A stretch of 6,613 nucleotides of DNA from SAR202 cluster bacterium. GTDB lineage: Bacteria > Chloroflexota > Dehalococcoidia > Lucifugimonadales > JASMAO01. Every line of letters begins with the position of its first letter. The stretch's first letter is position 1. Where the stretch lies: the NCBI GenBank assembly GCA_030754315.1, contig JASMAO010000127.1, positions 1 through 6,613 on the forward strand. Direction: 5' to 3'. Position numbers and translations under genes: made by a program. The notes below the pieces were generated by a model. It was not told the DNA's origin. It saw nothing but the letters and a program-made list of their open reading frames with translations, and did no database searches. This document shows positions 6,532 through 6,613 of the stretch, piece by piece.

Positions 6532-6613
6532 TTACTCGCTGTCGTTCTTGCCGCCCTCGAAGTACCAAGTCTGAGTTCGGCCGATGCCAGGGTTCTGGAG
6601 AGGAGACTGGTTC
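6532..6613 (-). CDS. C-terminal end of an ABC importer substrate-binding protein (SBP family 5), partial
   Basis: Reading the minus strand from the window edge gives 26 codons followed by TAA at 6532-6534. The peptide ends NPGIGRTQTWYFEGG and then a short charged tail. The pattern of an N-P block, G-R-T and a W-Y/W segment resembles the last residues of peptide/oligosaccharide-type (SBP_bac_5) binding proteins from environmental bacteria. The position directly upstream of OppB- and OppC-like permease genes on the same strand supports this. Such proteins sit outside the membrane and deliver cargo to the permeases. The signal peptide and binding domain lie outside the window, so neither the start nor the cargo type can be judged. 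The call rests on a short piece plus context. Confidence 0.6.
   Translation of the reverse strand, partial: NQSPLQNPGIGRTQTWYFEGGKNDSE

Noticed and set aside
1..6613. CRISPR arrays, insertion sequences, direct-repeat arrays
   Set aside because: No regularly spaced repeats, transposase-like reading frames or terminal inverted repeats were found on reading both strands.

Overview
The window carries five protein-coding genes or gene ends, one tRNA gene, and one 370-base non-coding stretch. Base composition looks balanced (about half G+C by eye). The content fits a free-living heterotrophic bacterium: an L-2-hydroxyglutarate oxidase, an MFS exporter, a DadA-like flavin oxidoreductase and an Opp/Dpp-type ABC importer. 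This mixture, and the style of the permeases and of the substrate-binding-protein end, recalls environmental Chloroflexota (SAR202-like) or alphaproteobacterial metagenome contigs. That assignment is a weak inference because no phylogenetic marker is present.

Left half, plus strand. The window opens inside an L-2-hydroxyglutarate oxidase gene (lhgO), which ends at 949. A complete tRNA-Gly(UCC) with an encoded CCA follows at 1079-1153. Next is a 441-residue MFS transporter (1224-2549) of the MFS_3/EntS-like type. A 107-base convergent gap separates it from the right half.

Right half, minus strand, read right to left. The last 26 codons of a family 5 (peptide/oligosaccharide type) substrate-binding protein end at 6532. 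A strong 17-bp hairpin (6444-6480) and a long non-coding spacer follow. Then come an OppB/DppB-like permease (6161-5160), an OppC/DppC-like permease (5154-3988) with an enlarged extracytoplasmic loop, and a DadA-like FAD oxidoreductase (3955-2657). The two permeases are 5 bases apart and the oxidoreductase follows after 32 bases, so these three look co-transcribed. The likely logic is uptake of a peptide, amino-acid derivative or oligosaccharide, with the flavoenzyme oxidising an amine or amino acid from the cargo. The substrate cannot be read from the sequence, and the ATPase subunits are not in the window.

I see no CRISPR array, insertion sequence, phage gene, toxin-antitoxin pair or clear novel system. 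The points most worth checking are the permease/oxidoreductase coupling, the large insert in the OppC-like protein, and the hairpin plus long spacer between the binding-protein and permease genes.
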